DNA of 64,000 bases from Pyrobaculum ferrireducens (GTDB lineage: Archaea > Thermoproteota > Thermoprotei > Thermoproteales > Thermoproteaceae), in contig NC_016645.1 of assembly GCF_000234805.1 (NCBI RefSeq), forward strand, positions 1,092,391-1,156,390, written 5' to 3'. Below are positions 25,434 to 33,585 of this stretch, piece after piece (positions within the stretch are counted from its first letter, which is position 1; each line of letters opens with the position of its first letter). The notes under the pieces were generated by a model. It searched no databases, was not told the origin of the DNA, and saw only the letters and a list, made by a program, of their open reading frames with translations. Made by a program: the position numbers and the translations under genes.

Positions 25434-26314
25434 CGGCGTTTGGCAGGCTTATGCACTACGTACATCCAGAGATTAGCCACAGACTGGGGTCCCTCCTCTT
25501 CTCAATTCCGTTGCCCAGTTGCCGATGCGAGAGGTGGTGGAGCATCGGCGGGGTTAGGGTATGCGGCCCCGTGGGCGTGGCGGCTGGTCTAGACAAGTCG
25601 GGTCTATACGCCAGGTTCCTCTCGTCGTTCTGCCCGGGCTTTCTGGTGGTGGGCTCTACACTGCCGCGGGCGCGGAGGGGGAACAAGCCGCCTAGGGTTG
25701 CCCGGGTTTGGCCCTACTCCATGGTGAACGCCATGGGGCTCAACAGCCCGGGGATTGCTAGGGTGGTGTCGAGGCTCTCCGGGCTGGACTACCCCATTTT
25801 CATAAGCGTGGCCGGCTTCAGCGCCTCGGACTTCGCGGCCCAGCTGGCCTATTTGGAGAGGTACTTCAGGCCAGACGCCGTGGAGCTTAACATATCCAGC
25901 CCCACGTATAGGGGCTTTTGGCGGGACGTGCCTACGCTCGGGGGGACCCGCCTCCCCGTGTTCGTCAAGGTCGGCCCCTCGGTCGACTTGAGGCTTGTGG
26001 TTAGGCACGTGAGGGAGGTGGGGTGGGGGCTCGTGGTGACCAACACACTACCCGTGGACGACAGGCGCCTCAGCACCGGCCGCGGGGGGCTCAGCGGGCT
26101 CCTCCTGTATAGATACGGCGTCAAGCTCTTGGAAAGGGCGAGGCGCCTCGCGGGGGGAGAGGTGCCTATAATCTACAGCGGCGGCCTGTACACCTGTGCC
26201 CAGTTGCGCGAGGTTTTGAAACTAGCTGACGCGGCCGAGGTGCTCACCTCGGTACTCTACTACACGCCCTACATCCTCACACTCCTCAACCGTTGCGGCG
26301 GCACTCTACGCTGA
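25421..26314 (+). CDS. pyrD: dihydroorotate dehydrogenase (class 2-like)
   Basis: The 297-residue flavoprotein oxidises dihydroorotate to orotate. ATG 25421 is chosen inside the pyrE end; it gives the N-terminal [17 protein letters not shown] typical of quinone-linked class 2 enzymes. FMN-barrel motifs include [46 protein letters not shown] and [12 protein letters not shown]. Several family positions are substituted (e.g. a shortened C-terminus), so electron acceptor assignment is tentative. Its end overlaps the convergent Mut7-C gene by 29 nt. Confidence 0.88.
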   Translation: MALLAAFGRLMHYVHPEISHRLGSLLFSIPLPSCRCERWWSIGGVRVCGPVGVAAGLDKSGLYARFLSSFCPGFLVVGSTLPRARRGNKPPRVARVWPYSMVNAMGLNSPGIARVVSRLSGLDYPIFISVAGFSASDFAAQLAYLERYFRPDAVELNISSPTYRGFWRDVPTLGGTRLPVFVKVGPSVDLRLVVRHVREVGWGLVVTNTLPVDDRRLSTGRGGLSGLLLYRYGVKLLERARRLAGGEVPIIYSGGLYTCAQLREVLKLADAAEVLTSVLYYTPYILTLLNRCGGTLR

Positions 26315-26783
26315 CGGCCCCCGCCTCCTCGACTAGGCGCCTCAGCCTGCGCCAATGCGAGCCGACCCAGTAGTAGCGGCCGCAGACGGCGCACCGCCAG
26401 CACCTCTCGCTTCTAATTTCGTGGCCCACCGCCGTCTCGGCCTCTCTGCAGTCCACCTCAGCTAAATCGCCGCCGCATACGGGGCACCTTGACCTCTCAA
26501 AGGGCCTCATGCCGAGGGCGATAAAGACGGCGACCCACTCCACGTGGCTGTCTGTCTTCAGGAGGATGGCGGGCCCCCTCCTCCTCTTGAACAACTCCTC
26601 GTCTCGCGTAACTACGAGGCACTCCGTCTCCGCGAGCTCCGAGTCGCCTATAGAGGGGCTGTAGACTACCCTCACGCCGAAGAGAATGCGCAACAGCCTG
26701 GCCAGCCAGCCCAGCATGGCGTCTACATAGATACAATCCGGGACGCCGCTGTCGAGCCCCTTGCACTCCACGTACACCCCCAT
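26286..26783 (-). CDS. Mut7-C RNase domain protein
   Basis: This 165-residue protein matches the Mut7-C family (PIN-like nuclease with zinc ribbon): the N-terminal IYVDAMLGWLARLLRILFGVRVVYSP and VVTRDEELFKRR carry the PIN-like acidic residues, and the C-terminus has a four-Cys ribbon (CPVCGGD and CWRCAVCGRYYWVGSHWRR). It probably cleaves RNA, though archaeal members are not well characterised. The TATA-like TTAAATAATG near 26803-26812 precedes the ATG. Confidence 0.85.
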   Translation of the reverse strand: MGVYVECKGLDSGVPDCIYVDAMLGWLARLLRILFGVRVVYSPSIGDSELAETECLVVTRDEELFKRRRGPAILLKTDSHVEWVAVFIALGMRPFERSRCPVCGGDLAEVDCREAETAVGHEIRSERCWRCAVCGRYYWVGSHWRRLRRLVEEAGAVSVECRRNG

Positions 26784-26860
26784 CGCGATTTCTATGTAGT
26801 GGCATTATTTAATTTCGCTAACCTCTCACTAAGACTAGTTGGAAGACGTCAAGGACAGGG

Positions 26861-28726
26861 CTACCAGGTGGCGAATATTTGCTCAATTTCGTCCCACGGC
26901 AGGGGTGTTCCGCGTCCCTCTTCCGAGATTCTGGAGGGGCCGGGGAGGGCGGCCACCACCTCCTCAGGCTGGCACCCTCCCCACTGTTGCGCCAGCTCCT
27001 TGCCCAGCTTCCCCTTCTCCTTGTTGCCCGGGGTCACCACGACGTATCTCTCGGCGAGTAGGGGGGCGGCTTTCGGCGGCGCGGCGACCACTCTATAAAC
27101 CTCGCCGTCCCTCCTACAGCCTACAGCCAGCTCCATGCGGACGTTTCTCACGTATTCCCTCTTCCCGTAGATCATAAAGGAGCCCTTTGCCAGATACTGG
27201 CCGGAGGGGGGCTGTTTCGACACTTGCTCGCCCCGCACGTAGTAGACGTCCACGGCGTGTATCCCTATTTTCCACGCCTTGCTGTACGCCGCGGCGAACT
27301 GGGCCACCTGCAACAGCTCAAGGGGATCCTCCATCGGCGGGGCGGCGACCGCCGATGCCCCAGGTATATCTGCGTGGAAGAAGAGGTAGTGGTCCTTGAG
27401 GTATTTCCTAACCACAGACTCGTTCTGCGAGGCGTCTCTCCCCCCGATCACAGGCCTCTTGCCGGTGGTGACGGTCCAGTGAAATTTCTCAAACCAGCTC
27501 TTCTTGGCAACGGCTCTGGCAGACGCCTTCAGCCTCTCCTCCTCCCGGCGCTGCTCCTCCTCCAGCTTAGAGAGATCTCTCCTGAGCTTCTCGAGCACCT
27601 GCGCCGCCTTCTGCGCCTTCTCCTCCAGCTCCTTGGCCTCCTCGAATAGTTGCGATATGTACCTCCCCAGGGGAACGCCCCTCACAAGCTCCACGGACTC
27701 CCCCTCTGGCAACTCTATTTTTACTCTCCTGCCGTCTACGTCTACTATACGTATACTAGACTCGCCGCCTCTAAGCGCCTCCTCGATCTCGATTTTGTAC
27801 ATGAGCAATCTGTGGGCCAGGGTCTTCAGCCTAGAGGCCTCGTCTCTGTATTCAGGAATTTTCCCCTCCAGCTCCTTAATAGAGGCCTCGAGTCTCCTGC
27901 GCCTCTGGACGATCGCCTGTGTCGCGTCTGCGGCGGCGGACTCGAGCTCCATCGGCGTGAAGTAGAAGTCAAGAGCCGACCAGAAGCTGTCGAAGTGTCT
28001 ATACTCGTCGCACTGCAGAGACACCGGCTTGATGGGCAAGACGGTGACCGCGGCCCCGCCTCTGATGCAGACTGTGGGCTCCAGCCTTCCTGAACGCACG
28101 GCCTCTACAAGCCTCTTGAACTCCTCGGCGATTGACCTGGGCGAGGAGCCGGCCCGCGCGATTAGCTCATCCGCGAGCTCGGGGCCGGTGCCGAGCCGCC
28201 TTATTAAACTCCGCCGCAGATCGCCGGGGTCTACGGCCTTTTCGAGCTCATCCACGCCTGCCCTCAGCACGTCTATAAACGCCGCCGGGGGGTAGGCGTA
28301 GGCCGCGCCCGGCGCGAGGACTCTGTCCCTGGCTCTGTAGCTGTGCATCAGCCACACCACCCTTCCGTCCCGAACAGCCACCATGTTGAAAGGTTCAAGA
28401 AGCTCAACCACAATCTTGCCCGTGGTGAATACAAGCTCGACCAGCCTGTCGAAGCGGGGCATCGCCACCTCCACCAGCCTCTCGTCGCGGAAAAGCCCCC
28501 TAAGCGTCTCCGCCCCCTCATGAGTCTTCTCAGGTACAACCCCCGTGAGAGACGTCCTGAACCTCGTGGCGGCGACGAAGCCGCCGGCGAATTTAAAGAG
28601 AAACCCAGCCCCCGTCCTGTAGATATTTTCAAGCCTGCTCCCAGCCAGCCTCGACATCTCTGCCACGGAGGCCAGCAGGTCAAAGGCTGTGAGCACCTTC
28701 TTCACGTCTATGTAGACAGTCAACAT
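26861..28726 (-). CDS. NFACT family protein (Rqc2/NEMF homolog)
   Basis: The 621-residue protein has the full NFACT order: N-terminal FbpA/NFACT-N domain, helix-hairpin-helix region, a long coiled coil (about residues 265-420, including KAQKAAQVLEKLRRDLSKLEEEQ) and the NFACT-R domain (WFEKFHWTV, VIGGRDASQNE, YLFFHADIPGA). Homologs bind obstructed 50S subunits carrying peptidyl-tRNA and extend C-terminal tails in ribosome quality control. It is monocistronic and divergent from the ATP-cone gene with only 24 nt between the starts. Confidence 0.92.
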   Translation of the reverse strand: MLTVYIDVKKVLTAFDLLASVAEMSRLAGSRLENIYRTGAGFLFKFAGGFVAATRFRTSLTGVVPEKTHEGAETLRGLFRDERLVEVAMPRFDRLVELVFTTGKIVVELLEPFNMVAVRDGRVVWLMHSYRARDRVLAPGAAYAYPPAAFIDVLRAGVDELEKAVDPGDLRRSLIRRLGTGPELADELIARAGSSPRSIAEEFKRLVEAVRSGRLEPTVCIRGGAAVTVLPIKPVSLQCDEYRHFDSFWSALDFYFTPMELESAAADATQAIVQRRRRLEASIKELEGKIPEYRDEASRLKTLAHRLLMYKIEIEEALRGGESSIRIVDVDGRRVKIELPEGESVELVRGVPLGRYISQLFEEAKELEEKAQKAAQVLEKLRRDLSKLEEEQRREEERLKASARAVAKKSWFEKFHWTVTTGKRPVIGGRDASQNESVVRKYLKDHYLFFHADIPGASAVAAPPMEDPLELLQVAQFAAAYSKAWKIGIHAVDVYYVRGEQVSKQPPSGQYLAKGSFMIYGKREYVRNVRMELAVGCRRDGEVYRVVAAPPKAAPLLAERYVVVTPGNKEKGKLGKELAQQWGGCQPEEVVAALPGPSRISEEGRGTPLPWDEIEQIFATW

Positions 28727-28750
28727 TTAAAACTAGTAGGTGGATGAGCC

Positions 28751-29314
28751 GTGGCTAGGGTGGTGAAGAGGTCTGGGAGGGAGGAGGAGTACCTCAGCGA
28801 GAAGGTGTACAACGCCCTGAGAGACGCCGGCGCCTCCGACGAGGTGGCGCGGGAGATTGTCAAGGAGCTGGACGAGTGGGTGAAGAAGAGGGGGAGGATA
28901 TCCACAGACGAGATTAGGAGATTTGTCCTTACCAGGTTGAGGAAGCTCGAGCCCGAGGCGGCGGAGGCGTGGCAGTTCTATGACAGGGTGTTCAAGGGGC
29001 GTATAACTTTTGAAGACGGAAAGGCCGTGGTGGTGGAGAGGGGGCGCCTCTACCTCGGCAGGAAGGTTAAAGATATCGGAGGCAAGGGGCTCTCAAATGC
29101 CGAGGAGGTAAGGGAGATACTGGAGGAGCTTAGGGAAGATATGGAGTACGGACTGTCGCCCAAGGTCATAAACGCGAGGCTGTACGCCCTATTCATGGGC
29201 GTGCTGAAGAAAAAAGACATGCCAAGAGAGGAGAAGCTGAAGTCCATAGAGCTGATAAACAAATTCAGAGAGGAGCTGGGCTGGAAGCCCTACGAGTTGA
29301 AGAAGCCTCTCTAG
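28751..29314 (+). CDS. stand-alone ATP-cone domain protein
   Basis: The 187-residue protein begins with an ATP-cone (VVKRSGREEEYLSEKVYNALRDAGASDEVAREIV), the nucleotide-sensing domain seen in ribonucleotide reductases and NrdR. A charged helical C-terminal half of unknown fold follows, without the NrdR zinc finger or a reductase domain. It may sense ATP/dATP. A TATA-like ATTTAAAAC at 28725-28733 would suit GTG 28751 or the GTGs at 28760/28763. It overlaps the endonuclease IV-like gene by 4 nt at the 3' end. Confidence 0.75.
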   Translation: MARVVKRSGREEEYLSEKVYNALRDAGASDEVAREIVKELDEWVKKRGRISTDEIRRFVLTRLRKLEPEAAEAWQFYDRVFKGRITFEDGKAVVVERGRLYLGRKVKDIGGKGLSNAEEVREILEELREDMEYGLSPKVINARLYALFMGVLKKKDMPREEKLKSIELINKFREELGWKPYELKKPL

Positions 29315-30138
29315 GCTAGAGAGACGCCGACCTCCTCCAGCACCTCTTTCATCAAGAGGGCGTCTTTTTCCAGGAGGGGGGACTCGCATATCAACGTAAT
29401 CGTCACGTCCCTCTCCTTTAGCTCCCTGGCGAGGGGCTCGAAAGGCGGCATGTTGCGCTCAATAGGCTCGTGCTCATCTACAAACTTGCCGTTTCTATAC
29501 CGCACCGAGGTGAAGTGGGTGTGCATGTGCGCCCCTCCGAACTCCCTCGTCCAGAGATCCAGCACCTCTCCGTAGTTTATAACCCCGCCGTTTCTCGCAT
29601 ACAGGTGGCCCCAGTCGACGACGGGGGTGACGAAGGGGAGCTCCTTCGAGAGTCTAAACGCCTCCTCGACGCTTCCAAACTGGTTTGTCCTCGCCGTCAC
29701 CTCCACTCCTATATACACCCCAGAGCCGATGCCGGACTCCCTATACGCCCTTTCCAACTCCTCGCGGACTTTCTCAAAACACCTCTCGGGGCCCAGCCTG
29801 CCGTAGTACGCGGCGTGCACCACCACCACCCAGGCCCCCATGTAGTACGCCCGGTCCAGCGAATCCACCAACCTCTGGCGCGACTTCTCCACCTTGTCAA
29901 CCTCTTCTGAGCAGAGGTTTATAAAGTAGGGGGCGTGTACGGAGAGCTTCACGTCGAAATCCCGAGCCGCCTTGCCCACCTGCTTGGCGAGATCCCTCGA
30001 CATCCTAACGCCCTGCACAAACTCCACCTCCATGGCGTTCAGCCCAAGCTCCCGCACGACGCGGACTGCCTCAAGCGTGGACTTAGCCTTCACAACAAAC
30101 TGGGGAATGCCGGCGGGGCCGAGGTAGACCTTGGCCAT
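29311..30138 (-). CDS. endonuclease IV-like TIM barrel protein
   Basis: This 275-residue protein shows features of AP endonuclease family 2: VYLGPAGIP at the N-terminus, LSVHAPYFINLCS, a VVVHAAYYG metal-binding strand, IGVEVTARTNQFGSVEEA, DWGHLYARNG and the late HMHTHFTS and ICESPLL strands. These supply the tri-zinc ligands. It probably nicks abasic sites in base-excision repair, though some members act elsewhere. It shares the TATA region near 30154-30164 with truD. Confidence 0.83.
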   Translation of the reverse strand: MAKVYLGPAGIPQFVVKAKSTLEAVRVVRELGLNAMEVEFVQGVRMSRDLAKQVGKAARDFDVKLSVHAPYFINLCSEEVDKVEKSRQRLVDSLDRAYYMGAWVVVVHAAYYGRLGPERCFEKVREELERAYRESGIGSGVYIGVEVTARTNQFGSVEEAFRLSKELPFVTPVVDWGHLYARNGGVINYGEVLDLWTREFGGAHMHTHFTSVRYRNGKFVDEHEPIERNMPPFEPLARELKERDVTITLICESPLLEKDALLMKEVLEEVGVSLA

Positions 30139-30182
30139 GTGGAGTTTACGACACGTATTTATAACGAAAGGCGGTGTCCCCC

Positions 30183-31424
30183 GTGCTGGAGGCCCCGCCC
30201 TTTGACAAATCCCTCGGTATGTATTACTACGCCACAGACACGTGCCCGTCGGGGGGTGTGATTAAGCAGAGCGCGGAGGACTTCGTGGTGGAGGAGGTCT
30301 TGGCGGACGGCACGGTGGTGGCCCTCGGGGGCGTCGAGCTGAGGCCTAGGGTGGGGGGGTGGACCTGGATACACGTCGTCAAGCGCAACGTCGACACTAT
30401 ACGCCTCGTGCTGAGGCTGGCTAAGGCGCTGGGCCTAGGCCCCCGCGACGTGTCTGTGGGGGGGATTAAAGACACGAGGGCGGTGGCGTCGCAGATTGTG
30501 TCTGTCCGCGGCTCCGTCGCCGATCTGCCGAAGATACCCGGCGTGGAGTATCTAGGGGCCTGGCCCATGGATAGGCCGATTTCGCCGGCTGAGATCTACG
30601 GCAACCGCTTCACGATAGTGATACGGGGCGTCGAGAGGGTGGACTGCGCCAGAGAGACGCTTGAGCTGTTGAAAAGCGTGGCGGTTCCCAACTACTACGG
30701 CTACCAGCGCTTCGGCACCATCCGGCCGGTCACCCACCTCCTTGGCATGGCTCTGCTGAGGAAGGATCCCCAAGCCTTCTTCGAGATCATGTTCTGCCGG
30801 GTGTTTCCCCACGAGTCGGAGGCGGCTAAGAGGGCGAGGGAGCTTGCCTGTAGGGGGGAGTACCAGAGGGCGCTGGAGTCTTTCCCTAAGAAGCTCGTCG
30901 AGGAGAGGGCTCTCTTGAGGAGGCTGGCGGCTGGGTACGATATGTGGAACTCCATCATGGCCATTCCGTTGCAGATACTAAGGATCTACGTCGAGGCCGC
31001 CCAGTCCTATCTCTATAACCGCCTCCTCTCGGCTAGAATGGAGCTAGGCCCCCTCGACAAGCCGGTGGAAGGGGACTTGGTGGAGGTGAACGGCCAAGTT
31101 GTCTACTACACGGTGGGTCTCGGCGGCGAGGTGGTTGTGCCGGTGCCCGGCGCCGGCGTCAGAATGCCCAGGGGGAGGGTGGGCGATGCCATGTTGAGAG
31201 TCTTAAAGAGTGAGGGCGTCGACGCTGGTATGTTTCTAAAAATGCCGCGTGGGCTAAAGGCGTATGGGAGCTATAGACGCGCCAGGCTCCGCCCCGGCGG
31301 CTACGCCTACAGCGTCGAGGGGGGCGACGTAACTGTGCGCCTAGTCTTGCCGCGGGGTAGCTACGCCACGGTCTTTTTAAGAGAGGTGGTGAAGCCCTCA
31401 GAGCCCCACAGACACGGCTTCTAG
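30183..31424 (+). CDS. truD: tRNA pseudouridine(13) synthase TruD
   Basis: The 413-residue enzyme isomerises U13 in tRNA (archaeal members can also act at other sites). It has the TruD motifs DFVVEEVLADG, GGIKDTRAVASQ with the catalytic Asp, and FTIVIRGVERV, NYYGYQRFGTIRPVTH. I choose GTG 30183 over GTG 30174 because the TATA-like CGTATTTATAAC centres about 25 nt upstream. The catalytic and insertion (TRUD) domains are both present. Strand and promoter make it divergent from the endonuclease gene. Confidence 0.95.
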   Translation: MLEAPPFDKSLGMYYYATDTCPSGGVIKQSAEDFVVEEVLADGTVVALGGVELRPRVGGWTWIHVVKRNVDTIRLVLRLAKALGLGPRDVSVGGIKDTRAVASQIVSVRGSVADLPKIPGVEYLGAWPMDRPISPAEIYGNRFTIVIRGVERVDCARETLELLKSVAVPNYYGYQRFGTIRPVTHLLGMALLRKDPQAFFEIMFCRVFPHESEAAKRARELACRGEYQRALESFPKKLVEERALLRRLAAGYDMWNSIMAIPLQILRIYVEAAQSYLYNRLLSARMELGPLDKPVEGDLVEVNGQVVYYTVGLGGEVVVPVPGAGVRMPRGRVGDAMLRVLKSEGVDAGMFLKMPRGLKAYGSYRRARLRPGGYAYSVEGGDVTVRLVLPRGSYATVFLREVVKPSEPHRHGF

Positions 31425-31442
31425 GGGCTAACGTATTTATTT

Positions 31443-32258
31443 ATGTGCGGTACTTTCGTCGTGGTCGAGGCATACGCCGCGGACAGCGCGCTTCCAATAC
31501 CGAAGAAAGACGCGATGATTGTCCTGGCGGTGCACAGCTACATACCATCCCAAGCCAATCCCCGGCCCGAGTTCGTCGAGGCGATTCTCCAAGCCCTCCA
31601 GGGGAGGGACGTCTCCATAACCTTCTCAATGCCTAAGTCGTATTTCGAAAAGGCGGTTAAGATCATGGGCCTCGAAAAAATGGCTGGGAAGTATGGGGCG
31701 AAGATAGTGCAGCCCCACCAAAGCGCCAGCTACAGGCTGGAGCTGGAGTCCCCCCGCGGCTCGAAAATCAAGGTCAGGGCGCTGGAGGCCGCTTTCGACG
31801 AGTCGCTTCTTAAAATCGTCGTGGCTATACCCGTCAGCCACCCGCAGACAATTCTCTACCTAACCACGCCCACCGCCGCGCTTCACGTGCTGGAGCCTAA
31901 AGACGCCCAGAATCTCTACGAGGGGTTTAGGCCGCTGTATAAATACATAGCAGACATATACAGACTTGAGAAGAACACGCTCTGCATCGCCGAGGGGAAG
32001 TTTATAATTGAGGGAGACGGCCCAATAAAGGGGTTCCAGCGCTACTGGGGGGTGGTTGTGATGGGCGACAACTGCGCCGAGGTGGACAACGCGACGGCGC
32101 AAGCGCTCGGCGTCAACCCAGAGGATCTCGGCTACCTCTACTTCTACTACGGCGGCCAGCCGCCGAAGACGCCGTTGCCCCCCCTCCTGGAGAAGAACAA
32201 GCTGTCTATCAAGCTGACCAGCAACGTGGGGATTCTTCTCACCTGGAAAAAGGGATAA
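31443..32258 (+). CDS. DUF362-like protein without Fe-S cluster
   Basis: The 271-residue product resembles DUF362: an early strand-helix with IPSQANPRPEFVEAILQAL, a basic centre, the IIEGDGPIKGFQRYWGVVVMGDN segment (compare the family's GxGP) and VDNATAQALGVNPEDLGYL. Unlike many members it has no CxxCxxC ferredoxin clusters. Function is unknown. ATG 31443 lies only 5-10 nt after the TATA-like CGTATTTATTT; leaderless spacing would point to GTG 31461, so the first six codons are uncertain. Confidence 0.6.
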   Translation: MCGTFVVVEAYAADSALPIPKKDAMIVLAVHSYIPSQANPRPEFVEAILQALQGRDVSITFSMPKSYFEKAVKIMGLEKMAGKYGAKIVQPHQSASYRLELESPRGSKIKVRALEAAFDESLLKIVVAIPVSHPQTILYLTTPTAALHVLEPKDAQNLYEGFRPLYKYIADIYRLEKNTLCIAEGKFIIEGDGPIKGFQRYWGVVVMGDNCAEVDNATAQALGVNPEDLGYLYFYYGGQPPKTPLPPLLEKNKLSIKLTSNVGILLTWKKG

Positions 32259-32277
32259 GTAGTGGTGTGTACCTGGC

Positions 32278-32336
32278 CTTGGGTGATGAGTGCGTTGGTG
32301 GCCGAGCGGTGAGCGCCGACGGACGGGCTGAGCCGG
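32278..32336 (+). ncRNA. C/D box sRNA upstream of rpl14
   Basis: C box GTGATGA (32283-32289), 12-nt guide GTGCGTTGGTGG, D' box CCGA (32302-32305), 3-nt spacer, C' box GTGAGCG (32309-32315), 12-nt guide CCGACGGACGGG, D box CTGA (32328-32331). This is the exact archaeal spacing. A weak TATA-like GGATAAG lies near 32248-32254. The sRNA fits between the DUF362-like gene and the rpl14 TATA box (TATATAAAC near 32344). Targets were not identified; they should be complementary to the guides, probably in rRNA or tRNA. Confidence 0.72.
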
Positions 32337-32371
32337 TGGAAAGTATATAAACACCGGTGAGTTGAGGGGCT

Positions 32372-32806
32372 ATGGCAAAACGCGGCGGCAAGAGAACAGT
32401 CGGCGTGCCGTACAGATTCCACGTAACGCCGGGCATATTCATGAACAGCCTAGTGCCCGTGGCCGACAACTCGGGGGCTAAGCTAGTGCGCGTAATTGGA
32501 GTAGTGGGGCACTACTCCAAGACTGTCCACAGGAGGATCCCCGGCGCCGGGGTGGGGGATATGGTGGTCGTCGTGGTGAGGGAGGGCAAGCCCGAGCTTA
32601 GGAAGCAGATATTCAGAGCCATCGTGGTGAGGCAGAGGAGGCCCTACAGAAGGCCCGACGGGACGTGGGTCGCGTTTGAGGACAACGCCGTCGTGATAGT
32701 GACGCCCGAGGGGGATCCCAAGGGGTCTGAGATCCACGGCCCCGTGGCGATGGAGGCCACCCTGAGGTGGCCCACAATCGCCAACCTAGCCTCTATAGTG
32801 GTGTAG
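32372..32806 (+). CDS. rpl14: 50S ribosomal protein L14
   Basis: The 144-residue protein has the L14 five-stranded barrel signature: [38 protein letters not shown] and [28 protein letters not shown]. It sits at the subunit interface on 23S rRNA. It stands alone, away from the spc operon genes, with its own TATA box. The N-terminus is slightly longer ([11 protein letters not shown]) than bacterial L14, as usual in archaea. Confidence 0.96.
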   Translation: MAKRGGKRTVGVPYRFHVTPGIFMNSLVPVADNSGAKLVRVIGVVGHYSKTVHRRIPGAGVGDMVVVVVREGKPELRKQIFRAIVVRQRRPYRRPDGTWVAFEDNAVVIVTPEGDPKGSEIHGPVAMEATLRWPTIANLASIVV

Positions 32807-32873
32807 TTTCGGTCCACACCCCCCAGGCCATATTGTAACTACAGCACTTATATCAACAGCTTCACGTAACTAC

Positions 32874-33188
32874 GTGGCGGTGGCAGAGCTCGAGGTACTG
32901 CTCCCCAGACTGACGCGGATGCCCCCCCTGAAGAAAATGATGTTGTTGTACAAGCTAAGGGGTTCTCTAGACGACGAGAGTTTTAGACACCTCGCGGCCC
33001 TCCTCGCGATAGATCTAAGCCGCGGCGAGAACCCCAGGAGGTGGGCCCGGGTAGACGAGGTCGAGGAGGTGCCGGCGGAGCCCACGGCGCCCGTGGAAGA
33101 ACTCGTCGAGAAAGATGTGGATGAGGAGGAGATAGTGGAGGACCCAGAGTACGTTGGGAAGAGGATAGTGGAGAGGCTATGGAGGTAG
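32874..33188 (+). CDS. uncharacterised 104-aa protein, acidic C-terminus
   Basis: GTG 32874 is 25 nt downstream of a TATA-like ACTTATATC. The first 55 residues look like a helical domain (LPRLTRMPPLKKMMLLYKLRG then DDESFRHLAALLAIDL). The C-terminal 45 are highly acidic and Pro/Val-rich (VEEVPAEPTAPVEELVEKDVDEEE). I do not recognise it. It overlaps the next gene by 10 nt, so the two are co-translated. The low-complexity acidic tail could be a binding arm. Confidence 0.6.
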   Translation: MAVAELEVLLPRLTRMPPLKKMMLLYKLRGSLDDESFRHLAALLAIDLSRGENPRRWARVDEVEEVPAEPTAPVEELVEKDVDEEEIVEDPEYVGKRIVERLWR

Positions 33189-33550
33189 AATATCTAATCG
33201 AGAGGCTGGGGCCTTACCTGGGGGGTATAGATGTGGAAAAGGTGAGGAGCCTGCTGGGGATCACGCAGAGAGGCGTCGAGAGGCTACTCGGCATAGAGAC
33301 GCAGACTGACGACAACCTGGAGGAGCTGGAGTGCGCGAGGATTAGGAGCTTCGCCGAGCGATATCTCCAAGAAGGTGAAAGGCTCAGGGCGCTGTATAGG
33401 GAGCTTAAAGCGGCGGGTTTGGCGCCGAGCGACATGGCGGGGCTTAAGAAGAAGATTAGAGAGGCTAGGCGCAGGGCCGGCCTCTATAGAGAAATGTTGA
33501 AGAGGTGTCAGAGCAGGTCAGTGGCATCACATATCAGACCCCAGAGTTGA
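33179..33550 (+). CDS. uncharacterised 123-aa helical protein
   Basis: ATG 33179 overlaps the upstream gene. The product has a possible helix-hairpin region (VEKVRSLLGITQRGVERLLGIE) and a long charged helical C-terminus (FAERYLQEGERLRALYREL, KKKIREARRRAGLYREMLKR). It could be a nucleic-acid-binding or scaffold partner of its neighbour, but no family was recognised. The last dozen residues are atypical. It is convergent with ahcY, 35 nt apart. Confidence 0.55.
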   Translation: MEVEYLIERLGPYLGGIDVEKVRSLLGITQRGVERLLGIETQTDDNLEELECARIRSFAERYLQEGERLRALYRELKAAGLAPSDMAGLKKKIREARRRAGLYREMLKRCQSRSVASHIRPQS

Positions 33551-33585
33551 CATCACGCCATGGATATAGGCCGGGAAATAAAATC

